A stretch of 64,000 nt of DNA from Alphaproteobacteria bacterium (lineage in GTDB: Bacteria; Pseudomonadota; Alphaproteobacteria; Rhizobiales; Rhizobiaceae). Made by a program: the position numbers and the translations under genes. The DNA lies in the NCBI GenBank assembly GCA_024742485.1, contig JANSYK010000002.1:124001-188000 (forward strand), given 5' to 3'. The notes below the pieces were generated by a model. That model had not been told where the DNA came from, did no database searches, and saw only the letters and a list, made by a program, of their open reading frames with translations. Positions 53,627 through 63,310 of this stretch are shown one piece after another. Every line of letters begins with the position of its first letter. Position 1 is the first letter of the stretch.

Positions 53627-55537
53627 TTACCGGTCCATCAGACCGCGTCCCTGCAACACGTCGGAAATCTCATCGAGAATCACCGCATCGTCGATGGTCG
53701 CCGGCATCTTCCAGCTTTCACCATCCGCTATCTTCTGCATTGTGCCGCGCAATATCTTGCCCGATCGTGTCTTGGGAAGGCGTTCGACGGTCAGCGCAAG
53801 CTTGAAGGCCGCCACCGGTCCGATCTGATCACGGACCAGTTGCACAACCTCTTTTTCGATCTCCGAATCCTGGCGTTCCACGCCGGCATTGAGGACGAGA
53901 AATCCGGCCGGAATCTGGCCCTTGAGCCGGTCCGAAATACCGATCACGGCGCATTCCGCGACATCAGGATGATAGGCGATGACTTCCTCCATGGCACCGG
54001 TGGATAGACGGTGCCCGGCAACATTGATGATGTCATCGGTGCGGGCCATGATGAAGAGATATCCGTCCTCGTCCATGTAGCCCGCATCGGCGGTCTTGTA
54101 GTAACCCGGAAACTCATTGAGATAGGCATCCCTGAAGCGCTGTTCGGCGTTCCAAAGGGTCGGCAGGTTGCCGGGCGGCATCGGCAGTCTGACGACAATA
54201 TTGCCAAGTGTGCCACGATCCACCGGATGTCCGGCATCGTCGAGCACCTGAATATCATATCCGGGCATGGCAACCGTCGGCGACCCAAGTTTGACCGGTA
54301 ACGCGCCCAGCCCCACGGGATTGCCGGCGATTGTCCAGCCTGTCTCGGTTTGCCACCAGTGATCGATGACCGGTACAGCGAGTTTGGCGCGCGCCCACTC
54401 GATCGTATCGGGATCGGCCCGTTCGCCAGCCAGAAACAGCGTTCGCAAGGAAGCAAGATCATACTGTTCGATCATGGCGCCCTGCGGATCTTCTTTCTTG
54501 ATCGCCCGAAACGCAGTCGGAGCGGTGAATAGCGCGACGACCCCATATTCGGAAATGACCCGCCAGAATGTCCCGGCATCGGGCGTTCCAACAGGTTTGC
54601 CTTCAAACACAATTGTCGTGTTGCCGTGCAACAGCGGCGCATAGACAATATAGGAATGGCCGACAACCCAGCCGACATCGGATGCGGCCCAGAACACCTC
54701 TCCCGGTTTGACGCCATAAATGGCATTCATCGACCAGTTCAGGGCCACCATGTGGCCGCCATTGTCACGCACGACGCCCTTGGGCTGGCCGGTGGTGCCC
54801 GATGTGTAGAGAATATAAAGCGGGTCCGTTGCATCGACCGGGGTGCAAGGTACATCGCGGCCGGCATCACGCGCTGTCTGCATTGCCGCACCCATATCCA
54901 CATCGCGGTCCTTTCGCAGCTCGGCTTGGCATTGCGGCCGCTGAAAGACCAGACATTTTTCGGGCTTGTGCTCGGCAAGCTCTATCGCCTCGTCAAGCAT
55001 CGGCTTGTAGGCAACGACCCTGTTCGGTTCGACACCGCAAGAAGCCGCAACAATGAGCTTTGGCTTGGCATCGTCGATGCGGGTTGCCAGCTCATGTCCG
55101 GCAAATCCGCCAAAAACAACGGAATGAACGGCGCCCAGACGGGCGCAGGCGAGCATGGCCATCGGTGTTTCCGCAATCATCGGCATATAGATGATCACCC
55201 GGTCGCCCTTCTCGACCCCGAGATCCTGCAGGACAGCGGCCAGTGCTTTCACCTCGGTCAGAAGCGCCCCATAGCTGTAGGTTTTCTTGCTGTCGGTTAT
55301 CGGACTGTCATATATCAATGCGGCCTGCTCGGCCCGCCCGCCCTCCACGTGGCGATCGAGACAATTGAAACACGTGTTGGTTTTGCCACCTGCAAACCAG
55401 CGGCCGTAAACGCCCTGATCCGGCTGAAAGGCGCGTTCATAGGGGGAAAACCAGTCGATTTCCTGAGCCGCACCGTCCCAGAACGTTTCCGGGTCGTCTT
55501 TCCATTGCGCATAAATGGCGTGATAGGTACTGCTCAT
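53627..55537 (-). CDS. prpE: Propionyl-CoA/acetyl-CoA synthetase (PrpE-like)
   Basis: A 636-residue adenylate-forming acyl-CoA synthetase of the PrpE/AcsS3 type: N-terminal YHAIYAQWKDDPETFWDGAAQEIDW, P-loop YTSGTTGQPKG (about residues 245-255), WWQTETGW and the catalytic lysine in [11 protein letters not shown]. Its opening favours propionyl-CoA synthetase over Acs, but substrate choice is not certain. It is distinct from the acs gene at 20.6 kb. The ATG follows GGGAGG. Confidence 0.9.
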   Translation of the reverse strand: MSSTYHAIYAQWKDDPETFWDGAAQEIDWFSPYERAFQPDQGVYGRWFAGGKTNTCFNCLDRHVEGGRAEQAALIYDSPITDSKKTYSYGALLTEVKALAAVLQDLGVEKGDRVIIYMPMIAETPMAMLACARLGAVHSVVFGGFAGHELATRIDDAKPKLIVAASCGVEPNRVVAYKPMLDEAIELAEHKPEKCLVFQRPQCQAELRKDRDVDMGAAMQTARDAGRDVPCTPVDATDPLYILYTSGTTGQPKGVVRDNGGHMVALNWSMNAIYGVKPGEVFWAASDVGWVVGHSYIVYAPLLHGNTTIVFEGKPVGTPDAGTFWRVISEYGVVALFTAPTAFRAIKKEDPQGAMIEQYDLASLRTLFLAGERADPDTIEWARAKLAVPVIDHWWQTETGWTIAGNPVGLGALPVKLGSPTVAMPGYDIQVLDDAGHPVDRGTLGNIVVRLPMPPGNLPTLWNAEQRFRDAYLNEFPGYYKTADAGYMDEDGYLFIMARTDDIINVAGHRLSTGAMEEVIAYHPDVAECAVIGISDRLKGQIPAGFLVLNAGVERQDSEIEKEVVQLVRDQIGPVAAFKLALTVERLPKTRSGKILRGTMQKIADGESWKMPATIDDAVILDEISDVLQGRGLMDR

Positions 55538-55654
55538 GATGTCCTCCCAATGCGATCGTAGACTTCATACAGACCCTCGGATACGACCGTAAATGAGACA
55601 TTAGATCGAAATTGTCGCGTGATCGTCGATAATTTGCATCCGAACGGACAAATG

Positions 55655-56344
55655 TCAGGGATTTGGAACCGTTCGGTCACCGAATATGGCCGAACCGACG
55701 CGAACGGAGGTCGCACCGAAGGCAATGGCGGTCTTGTAGTCTGATGACATGCCCATGGATAGCTTTTCAACTCCAGCCCTCGATGCCAACTCACCGAGGA
55801 GCGCGAAATGCGGACCCGGATTGTCGTCCACCGGCGGAATACACATCAGACCATCTATTTCCAGGCCAAAAACGTCCCGACACCGTTTGACGAATTCCAC
55901 CACCTTTTCGGGCGGCACGCCGGCCTTCTGCGGTTCCGATCCGGTATTGACCTGAACATAAAGGGCCGGTTGCCGGCCCTGTTTGGCCATTTCGGAGGCC
56001 AGCGCCCGGGCAATCTTCTCCCGGTCAACCGTTTCAATCACGTCGAACAGGGCAACCGCGTCCCCGGCCTTGTTGGACTGCAGTGGCCCGATCAGGCGCA
56101 CTTCAATATTGTCTGCACGAGCACGCAGGTCCGGCCACTTGCGCTGTGCTTCCTGCACCCGATTTTCCCCGAAAACCCGTTGCCCGGCATCGATGACCGG
56201 CGCGATGGCTTCGCCATCAAATGTCTTTGACACCGCAACCAGCTCTACGCTGTCACCTGGCCGGCCGGATTCCTGACATGCCTTTTCAATCTCGGCTTTT
56301 ACGTGAGTCAGTCGGTCCTGGATGGTCATCTGCATTTCGGCCAT
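55655..56344 (-). CDS. YggS/PROSC family PLP-binding protein
   Basis: A 229-residue PLP homeostasis protein with the PLP lysine K40 (VAVSKTF), the GENRVQEAQRKW segment and the C-terminal SMGMSSDYKTAIAFGATSVRVGSAIFG. The family keeps cellular PLP in balance and has no clear enzyme activity. It is divergent from leuS with a 191-nt upstream region. Confidence 0.93.
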   Translation of the reverse strand: MAEMQMTIQDRLTHVKAEIEKACQESGRPGDSVELVAVSKTFDGEAIAPVIDAGQRVFGENRVQEAQRKWPDLRARADNIEVRLIGPLQSNKAGDAVALFDVIETVDREKIARALASEMAKQGRQPALYVQVNTGSEPQKAGVPPEKVVEFVKRCRDVFGLEIDGLMCIPPVDDNPGPHFALLGELASRAGVEKLSMGMSSDYKTAIAFGATSVRVGSAIFGDRTVPNP

Positions 56345-56535
56345 GGCGTGTTGCTGATCGGTCAGAAAGATTACTATAGCAATAGCGGATCACGGGCCGG
56401 TGGCAAGGCAGGGATGCCACCATCCGCCACACAATGCATCACGACCGACAATATGCCCTGGAACGGTTGACGCTTGGCGGGTTTCATGGTGAAGCTCCCG
56501 CAAAACAGTTCAAAGCAGCAGCGGACCCTCGATTG

Positions 56536-59154
56536 ATGGCCATGGAACGATACAACCCGCGCGATGCAGAACCGCGCTGGCAGAAGGTCTGGGACGAAAA
56601 AAGATTGTTCGAAACGAACAATGATGATCCTCGCCCAAAATATTACGTGCTGGAAATGTTTCCCTATCCTTCGGGCCGAATCCATATCGGGCATGTTCGC
56701 AATTATGCCATGGGCGATGTCATAGCACGCTACAAGCGTGCCTGTGGATTCAATGTCCTTCACCCGATGGGCTGGGACGCTTTCGGCATGCCGGCTGAGA
56801 ATGCCGCCAAGCAGAACAATGCCCATCCCAAGCAATGGACCCACCACAATATCGACACGATGCGCGGTCAGCTCAAATCAATGGGGCTGTCGCTGGACTG
56901 GTCGCGGGAATTTGCCACCTGTGATGTCGAATATTACCATCACCAGCAGCAATTGTTTGTCGACTTCCTGGACAAGGGCCTGGCCTATCGCAAACAGTCC
57001 AAGGTCAACTGGGATCCGGTCGACCAGACGGTTCTGGCCAATGAGCAGGTGATTGACGGTCGTGGCTGGCGGTCAGGCGCACAGGTCGAACAGCGTGAAC
57101 TGACGCAGTGGTTCTTCAAGATATCGGACTTCAGCGAGGAGTTGCTGGAGGCGATAGACGACCTTGACCAGTGGCCCGCCAAGGTCAGGCTGATGCAGAA
57201 GAACTGGATCGGTCGCTCGGAAGGTCTGCATATACGCTGGGAAATCATTGCCAGCGACGCGGCGCCCAGCGAGGACGTTCTGGAGGTCTACACCACCCGG
57301 CCCGACACACTGTTCGGCGCCTCGTTCATGGCCGTTGCCGCGGACCATCCGCTGGCGCAAAAGGCCGCTCAGTCAAATCCGCAACTGGCGGAATTCTGTG
57401 CCGAGTGCCGCCGCATGGGAACATCGGTGGCGGCACTGGAGACAGCAGAGAAAAAGGGCTTTGATACCGGCATACGGGTACGCCATCCCTTCGATCCGGA
57501 ATGGACCCTGCCTGTCTACGTCGCCAATTTCGTACTGATGGAATACGGAACAGGCGCTATTTTCGGCTGCCCCTCAGGAGACCAGCGTGACCTGGACTTT
57601 GCCAATAAATACGGACTGCCCGTCACGCCCGTCGTCATGCCGCCGGACGCTGATCCGGCACGCTTTCAGATCACCGAGGAGGCCTATGTCGATGACGGCA
57701 TCATGATCAACTCCAGGTTCCTCGACGGCATGACTCCGGCAGACGCCTTTGAGGAAGCTGCCCGCCGCCTCGCAGCCACGGAACTGGATGGTGAACCCGT
57801 TGGGCGTCGTGAGGTCAATTACCGACTGCGTGACTGGGGCATTTCCCGGCAACGCTACTGGGGATGTCCAATACCGGTGATTCACTGCAGCGATTGCGGT
57901 GTGGTTGCCGTGCCGAAATCCGATCTGCCGGTGGTTCTGCCCGACGATATCGATTTTGAGAAACCAGGCAATCCGCTCGACCGGCACCCGACCTGGCGCA
58001 ATGTCGATTGTCCCCAATGTGGCGGCAAGGCATTGCGGGAAACGGACACAATGGACACATTTGTCGATTCGTCCTGGTATTTCGCGCGGTTCACCGCTCC
58101 CTGGCAGGACGAACCGACAGACAGGCAGGCAGCAACCGAGTGGTTGCCCGTCGATCAGTATATCGGTGGCGTCGAGCACGCCATTTTGCACCTTCTCTAT
58201 TCACGCTTTTTCACCCGGGCGATGCGCATTGCCGGCCATGTCGATCTGAAGGAACCTTTCAAGGGTCTGTTCACCCAGGGCATGGTGGTGCACGAAACCT
58301 ACAAGGGCAGTGCCGGATGGATGACCCCCGCGGAAGTCCGTGTCGACGATCAAGATGGCAAACGCCGTGCCTATGCTCTGGATACCGATGAGGAAGTGAC
58401 CATCGGCGCGATCGAGAAGATGTCGAAATCCAAGCGGAATGTCGTCGATTCGGACGATATCTTGGCTTCATTCGGGGCCGATACGGCGCGGTTTTTCATG
58501 TTGTCCGACTCACCGCCGGAACGGGATGTCATCTGGACGGAAGCCGGTGTCGAAGGTGCCCATCGTTTCGTGCAGCGTGTCTGGCGTCTGCTGGGTGAAG
58601 CCGCACCCGCCCTGCGCAGCGTGACAGCACATGCGGCAACCAGTGGCGATGCTGCAATTGTTTCACGTGCGTCCCACAAGGCCTTGAAGAATATTGGCGA
58701 CGATTTCGACAAATTGGCGTTCAACAAGGCGATTGCGCGCATTCACAAGCTGGTCAACACGATGGCGGGACCGTTGGCAAAGGCAGCAAGCGGCAAGGCC
58801 GACGCTGTCATGCTTTCCGCATTGAGGGAGTCCGTCGATATTCTGATTTCGGTGCTGGCGCCGCTGGCCCCGCACCTTTGCGAAGAATGCAATCGGGTTT
58901 ATGGCAACAACCGGCTGGTCGCGGAAATGGCGTGGCCGAAATTCAATCCGGATCTGGTAACGGAAGAATCCATCACGCTGCCCGTCCAGATCAACGGCAA
59001 GAAGCGAGGCGATTTGACAATCGCCCGTGATGCCGATCAACTGACCGTGGAGCGTGCCGTGCTCGAACTGGCGGTTGTTCAGGCTGCGCTCTCGGGAAAT
59101 GCGCCCCGCAAAATTATCGTCGTTCCGCAGAGGATCGTTAATGTCGTCGTTTGA
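56536..59154 (+). CDS. leuS: Leucyl-tRNA synthetase
   Basis: An 872-residue class I synthetase. The HIGH motif appears as IHIGHVRNY near residue 50 and KMSKSKRN near residue 628; the editing domain lies between (including [22 protein letters not shown]). The start at 56536 ([16 protein letters not shown]) is chosen because the longer frame's 34 residues are not conserved; an ATG 6 nt further in is possible. The last 14 bases overlap lptE. The order leuS-lptE-holA is typical of alphaproteobacteria. Confidence 0.97.
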   Translation: MAMERYNPRDAEPRWQKVWDEKRLFETNNDDPRPKYYVLEMFPYPSGRIHIGHVRNYAMGDVIARYKRACGFNVLHPMGWDAFGMPAENAAKQNNAHPKQWTHHNIDTMRGQLKSMGLSLDWSREFATCDVEYYHHQQQLFVDFLDKGLAYRKQSKVNWDPVDQTVLANEQVIDGRGWRSGAQVEQRELTQWFFKISDFSEELLEAIDDLDQWPAKVRLMQKNWIGRSEGLHIRWEIIASDAAPSEDVLEVYTTRPDTLFGASFMAVAADHPLAQKAAQSNPQLAEFCAECRRMGTSVAALETAEKKGFDTGIRVRHPFDPEWTLPVYVANFVLMEYGTGAIFGCPSGDQRDLDFANKYGLPVTPVVMPPDADPARFQITEEAYVDDGIMINSRFLDGMTPADAFEEAARRLAATELDGEPVGRREVNYRLRDWGISRQRYWGCPIPVIHCSDCGVVAVPKSDLPVVLPDDIDFEKPGNPLDRHPTWRNVDCPQCGGKALRETDTMDTFVDSSWYFARFTAPWQDEPTDRQAATEWLPVDQYIGGVEHAILHLLYSRFFTRAMRIAGHVDLKEPFKGLFTQGMVVHETYKGSAGWMTPAEVRVDDQDGKRRAYALDTDEEVTIGAIEKMSKSKRNVVDSDDILASFGADTARFFMLSDSPPERDVIWTEAGVEGAHRFVQRVWRLLGEAAPALRSVTAHAATSGDAAIVSRASHKALKNIGDDFDKLAFNKAIARIHKLVNTMAGPLAKAASGKADAVMLSALRESVDILISVLAPLAPHLCEECNRVYGNNRLVAEMAWPKFNPDLVTEESITLPVQINGKKRGDLTIARDADQLTVERAVLELAVVQAALSGNAPRKIIVVPQRIVNVVV
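58659..58674. other. Degenerate parS-like site in leuS
   Basis: TGTTTCACGTG followed by CGTCC matches 12 of 16 bases of the parS consensus TGTTTCACGTGAAACA, with the left half perfect. It lies about 4.5 kb from the perfect parS. It may be a weak ParB site or chance. Confidence 0.3.
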
Positions 59155-59665
59155 ACTAACTCACTCCGGTTCCAGCCGGCTGACCGTGGCCTTTTTCGCC
59201 GCTATCTGTCTGTTTTTGCAGGCTTGCCAGGTGGAGCCGCTCTATTCCAGCAACACGCAGACTGCGGCCAAACTGCAATCCATCGGCATCAAGCCGGTTG
59301 ACGACCGTGTCGCCCAGCAGCTGCGGAACCGGCTGATCTTTCTTTATTCCGGTGGCAAGGGCGAACCTGCCTTTCCTGAATATACGCTTACGTTGAAGTT
59401 TTCCGGTGTTGCCAGCGCCATTTTGCGCTCTGAATTGTCACAGGGGATTTCCGCCCAACGCTACACGGCAAAGGCAGACTTCGTGCTGACAAACACGCAG
59501 ACTTCGGAAGTCATCGGCGAAGGCAAGCGCAAAGTGGTCACGTTCTACGACCAGACAACCCAGGAATTCGCCAACCGACGCGCCCGCAGGGATGCCGAAA
59601 ACCGCGCAGCGGAACAACTGGCTGAAATCATTCGAGCCGACACTGCATCTTATCTGAGCCGATAA
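59141..59665 (+). CDS. lptE: LPS-assembly lipoprotein LptE
   Basis: A 174-residue lipoprotein with lipobox LQAC (C29). LptE plugs the outer-membrane LptD barrel that inserts lipopolysaccharide. Sequence is weakly conserved, but the position directly after leuS and before holA and the QVEPLYSS start of the mature protein are characteristic. The ATG overlaps leuS by 14 nt. Confidence 0.9.
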   Translation: MSSFELTHSGSSRLTVAFFAAICLFLQACQVEPLYSSNTQTAAKLQSIGIKPVDDRVAQQLRNRLIFLYSGGKGEPAFPEYTLTLKFSGVASAILRSELSQGISAQRYTAKADFVLTNTQTSEVIGEGKRKVVTFYDQTTQEFANRRARRDAENRAAEQLAEIIRADTASYLSR

Positions 59666-59705
59666 GCCGGCATGAAGCGGTTCAAACCCGAAACGCATTG
59701 ACCCC

Positions 59706-60746
59706 ATGGCCCAGAAAAAGGCGCACGAGGTAGAATCCTATATCCGTCGTCCGGATCCAAAATTTCGGGCAGTGCTGATTTACGGGCCGGATCGCGGATT
59801 GGTCTCCGAACGGGCATCGATACTCTCAAGAGCCTTCGATATCGATCTCTCCGATACATTCGCCGTGGTCAAGCTCGACAGCCAGGACATCAAAAACGAT
59901 CCGGCACGGCTCCTTGATGAGGTCAACTCCCTGGCGCTGTTCGGCGGCAAACGTCTGGTGTGGCTCAAAAATGCAGGAAATGACAAGGCGGTCACTGGCG
60001 TCCTGGACGCCATATCAGCCGACCCGCCCGCTGATACCATATTGCTTATCGAGGCCGGAGACCTGAAAAAGGGTTCTGCGCTTCGCAAAGCGGCCGAAGC
60101 CGGGCCATCCTGCGTCGCCCTTCCGTGTTACGGTGACGACGGTCGCAATCTCCATGCGCTGATCGACGACGAACTCGGCCGGGAAAATCTCAAGATCACA
60201 GCCGATGCCCGTCGGTTGTTGGCGGACAATCTCGGCGGCGACCGGCTGGCAAGCCGCGGAGAGTTACAGAAACTGGTGCTTTTCTGTCGCGGCAAGGACA
60301 TGATAGAGGAATCCGATATTCTGGCCATCATCGGAGATGCCTCCGCATTGTCAGTCGATGAGGCCGTCGATTGCGTTCTGAGCGGAGACTTGCCAGGACT
60401 CGACCATGCCCTTGCGCGGATCATCGCCTCCAAGACGCATATCTTTTTGGTGCTCCAGGCCTGCCTGCGGCAATTCCAGATGATTGATCTTGTGCGTGGG
60501 CGCATCGAAGGTCAACGGGAGCCGGCAGCGCAGGTTCTCGCCGAATTTGGCCGGCGCATGCATTTTCGGCGCAAGCCGATGTTCGAAAAGGCTGCCCGAA
60601 GCTGGAATGGGCGAGCAAGTGCGAACGCCATACAGCATCTTTCGTCGGCGATTCTGGAAGGGCGCCGGCTACCAGCACTGCAGGAGAGCATTGCCCGTCA
60701 GGCACTGCTCGCCATCGCTCTTCGGTCCGCACGATTATCGCGTTGA
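59706..60746 (+). CDS. holA: DNA polymerase III delta subunit
   Basis: A 346-residue clamp-loader delta subunit. The N-terminal AAA-like domain begins with the conserved FRAVLIYGPDRGLVSERA and ends before the collar domain (SVDEAVDCVLSGDLPGLDHALARII). It opens the sliding clamp during loading. It converges on parB with a 61-nt AT-rich gap and no clear terminator. Confidence 0.95.
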   Translation: MAQKKAHEVESYIRRPDPKFRAVLIYGPDRGLVSERASILSRAFDIDLSDTFAVVKLDSQDIKNDPARLLDEVNSLALFGGKRLVWLKNAGNDKAVTGVLDAISADPPADTILLIEAGDLKKGSALRKAAEAGPSCVALPCYGDDGRNLHALIDDELGRENLKITADARRLLADNLGGDRLASRGELQKLVLFCRGKDMIEESDILAIIGDASALSVDEAVDCVLSGDLPGLDHALARIIASKTHIFLVLQACLRQFQMIDLVRGRIEGQREPAAQVLAEFGRRMHFRRKPMFEKAARSWNGRASANAIQHLSSAILEGRRLPALQESIARQALLAIALRSARLSR

Positions 60747-60807
60747 ATCCCCAATTACCGCTAATATTATTGTTTAAAAACAGATATATAGAGAATAGGG
60801 ACTCCGG

Positions 60808-61692
60808 CTAAGAAGCGGACCGATCTCCCTGCAACAGACGGCACAGCTCGTCAAGCTGTTCGAGTGAGCGATAGTCGATTTTCAAATGGCCACGATGATC
60901 CTTGTGGGTAATGGTGACCGTGAGCCCGAGATTATCGGTCAGCATCTTTTCGAGGGCCAACGTGTCTGCATCTTTTTCGATGGGCTGAGACACACGGTCC
61001 TTAACCGGCTCACTGTCTTTCTGTGCCAATCGCTCTGCATCTCGAACAGATAAGCCCTTCGAAACGATCATGTTGGCATGTTTTTCCGGATCACCGGTCG
61101 AAGCGATGGCTCGGGCATGACCGGCAGTCAACTTTCCCAGGGCCAGCATGTCACGGACCGGCTCCGGCAATTTCAGCAAGCGCAAACTGTTGGCCACATG
61201 GCTGCGGCTTTTGCCGATGATGTCGCCCAGATCGTTTTGCGTATAACCATGCTCGCCGATCAGCTGCTCATATCCCAGCGCTTCGTCGAGCGGATTGAGG
61301 TCGGAACGCTGCACATTTTCGACGATTGCGATTTCCAGGGCGGTCCTGTCGTCCACATCCCGTATGATAACCGGTATGTCCGCCAGACCGGATCGCTGCG
61401 CTGCCCGCCAGCGGCGTTCACCGGCGATGATTTCGTACCGCCCTTCTCCGATGGGACGGACCACGACCGGTTGGACGATGCCGTGCTGGGCGATGGACCG
61501 CGAAAGATCCTGCAAATCCGCTTCGTCAAACTGACGGCGCGGATTGTTGGGATTGCGATTCACAAACTCGATTGGAACAAGCTTGTCCGACTGTGTCGCC
61601 GGTGCGTCCTGCGTGCCCGCTGGCTGATCCATTTCACCGATCAGGGCCGCGAGACCGCGGCCGAGCCGCCGTTTTGAAGGATCGTCATTCAT
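60808..61692 (-). CDS. parB: Chromosome-partitioning protein ParB
   Basis: A 294-residue CTPase and DNA-binding protein that loads at parS. The start RRLGRGLAALIG, the CTP-binding ParB/Srx domain with GERRWRAAQ (about residues 91-99), the helix-turn-helix TQNDLGDIIGKSRSHVANSLRLLKLP and the C-terminal dimerisation tail are all visible. A perfect parS lies 1.5 kb away in rsmG. Confidence 0.97.
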   Translation of the reverse strand: MNDDPSKRRLGRGLAALIGEMDQPAGTQDAPATQSDKLVPIEFVNRNPNNPRRQFDEADLQDLSRSIAQHGIVQPVVVRPIGEGRYEIIAGERRWRAAQRSGLADIPVIIRDVDDRTALEIAIVENVQRSDLNPLDEALGYEQLIGEHGYTQNDLGDIIGKSRSHVANSLRLLKLPEPVRDMLALGKLTAGHARAIASTGDPEKHANMIVSKGLSVRDAERLAQKDSEPVKDRVSQPIEKDADTLALEKMLTDNLGLTVTITHKDHRGHLKIDYRSLEQLDELCRLLQGDRSAS

Positions 61693-61732
61693 GGTTGTTT
61701 TCGCTATTCTTTGTCATTATTCGAGCCAACAC

Positions 61733-62527
61733 TCACGCTGCCTTTCGTTCCCGTTCCCGCTGGATCACTTCGGATGCAAGGCGCAAATAGGCCTGGCTGC
61801 CCGAGCATCGCAGATCGTAGAGAATGGCAGGCTTTCCGTGGGAGGGCGCCTCGGAAACGCGCACATTTCTCGGGATGAGTGTCCGATAGACCTTATCGCC
61901 CAGGTGTGATCGCACATCCTCCACAACCTGGTGGGCGAGATTGTTGCGCGAATCATACATGGTCATGACGATGCCTTGAATGTCGAGATCGGGGTTGAGT
62001 GTCGATCGCACCTGCCCGACCGTTTCGAGCAACTGGCTCAATCCTTCCAGGGCAAAGAATTCACATTGAAGCGGCACCAGAACCGAGTGCGCGGCAGCCA
62101 TGGCATTGACCGTCAAAAGGTTCAAGGAAGGGGGACAATCGATCAGAATGTAGTCATAGGCTCGCGCGGCTTGTACCGAGACCGCCTGTTTCAGCTTGAA
62201 AACACGATCGCTCTGGCCGGATATCTCCATTTCAACGCCGAGCAAGTCCATGGTCGATGGAACGATGGACAAATTGGGCACGTCGGTCGGCATCACGACC
62301 TCTTGAATACCGGCACTGCCGACCATGAGGTCATAGGAAGACAACTGTCGGTCCTGGCGATCGATGCCAAGTCCCGTACTGGCATTGCCCTGTGGGTCCA
62401 GATCGATGATCAGAACCCGTTGACCAATGGCGGCAAGAGCGGTTGCCAGGTTGATCGCCGTCGTTGTCTTGCCGACACCGCCCTTCTGGTTGGCGACCGT
62501 TATAATCCGATTTCTATCGCCCAGCAT
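61733..62527 (-). CDS. parA: Chromosome-partitioning ATPase ParA
   Basis: A 264-residue Walker-type ATPase with the deviant Walker A KGGVGKTT (K15, K20). It moves origin regions together with ParB. The gene lies between rsmG (62 nt) and parB (40 nt) on one strand, probably an operon. Confidence 0.97.
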   Translation of the reverse strand: MLGDRNRIITVANQKGGVGKTTTAINLATALAAIGQRVLIIDLDPQGNASTGLGIDRQDRQLSSYDLMVGSAGIQEVVMPTDVPNLSIVPSTMDLLGVEMEISGQSDRVFKLKQAVSVQAARAYDYILIDCPPSLNLLTVNAMAAAHSVLVPLQCEFFALEGLSQLLETVGQVRSTLNPDLDIQGIVMTMYDSRNNLAHQVVEDVRSHLGDKVYRTLIPRNVRVSEAPSHGKPAILYDLRCSGSQAYLRLASEVIQRERERKAA

Positions 62528-62589
62528 GTGTCAGCGCCTCGTTCATCGCCATGGCGGTGTTTTTCACTCGGAGAATGGCCGGATTTCAG

Positions 62590-63231
62590 TCAGTCTCTCG
62601 CCACTGTCCGCCTTGACACCTGATCAATCTGCAAGATCACAGAGTCTTCATCAACCCTGCTTCGATGTTCTACCAGATCAAACGCCCAGCTACCACGAGC
62701 ATTTTCGATCTCGGCTCGATAATCCCGACCTTTGTGGAACCATGCCGTCGCACCTCGCTCCAGCCAGGGTGACGCCATGCTCAGCAACTGGCCAAGCTCC
62801 GCCAGGGCTCTTGCGGAAACCGCATCGTGGCCTGACATAGAACCGGCAGCCTGATCCGCTCTGACGGCATGCACTGTTCCCCGGGCCCCGGTCTCGGACA
62901 GTGCCGCCCGCAAAAATGCTGCCTTTTTCTGATTGCTTTCAATAAGGTCAACATGGCCGCCGCCGGTTTCAAGCAGGGCAATGGCGGTCACAACACCGGG
63001 AAATCCACCGCCGCTGCCGAGATCCAGCCAGACATTGGGCCCTGGGTTCAGCGCATAGAGTTGCAGACTGTCTGCGATATGGCGTCGCCAGATGTCCGGA
63101 AGAGTCGATGGAGCGACCAGATTGATGGCTTTTGACCACTTTGTGAAAAGGTCGACAAAATGCTCGAGACGCTCCAGTGTTTCACGTGAAACAGGGTAGA
63201 TCTCCATCAAACCGGAATACACCTTGTTCAT
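62590..63231 (-). CDS. rsmG: 16S rRNA (guanine-527-N7)-methyltransferase RsmG
   Basis: A 213-residue SAM methyltransferase with [11 protein letters not shown] and the N-terminal [28 protein letters not shown]. The codons for VSRET contain the perfect parS site, a conserved overlap in this group. The start at 63231 (MNKVYSG) is given; an in-frame ATG 24 nt in (MEIYPVS) is possible. It lies 79 nt after mnmG. Confidence 0.95.
   Translation of the reverse strand: MNKVYSGLMEIYPVSRETLERLEHFVDLFTKWSKAINLVAPSTLPDIWRRHIADSLQLYALNPGPNVWLDLGSGGGFPGVVTAIALLETGGGHVDLIESNQKKAAFLRAALSETGARGTVHAVRADQAAGSMSGHDAVSARALAELGQLLSMASPWLERGATAWFHKGRDYRAEIENARGSWAFDLVEHRSRVDEDSVILQIDQVSRRTVARD
63178..63193. other. 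Perfect parS site (ParB-binding centromere)
   Basis: TGTTTCACGTGAAACA, a 16-base perfect palindrome identical to the bacterial parS consensus, inside rsmG at the VSRET codons. It marks the origin-proximal centromere region served by the adjacent parAB genes. Confidence 0.97.
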
Positions 63232-63310
63232 TTGAGGTCGTGTCACCCTTGCAATGTCAATCGAGCAGCACACCACTCTCCGGTACAATGTGCATCAGCC
63301 GCGCGGCCAG

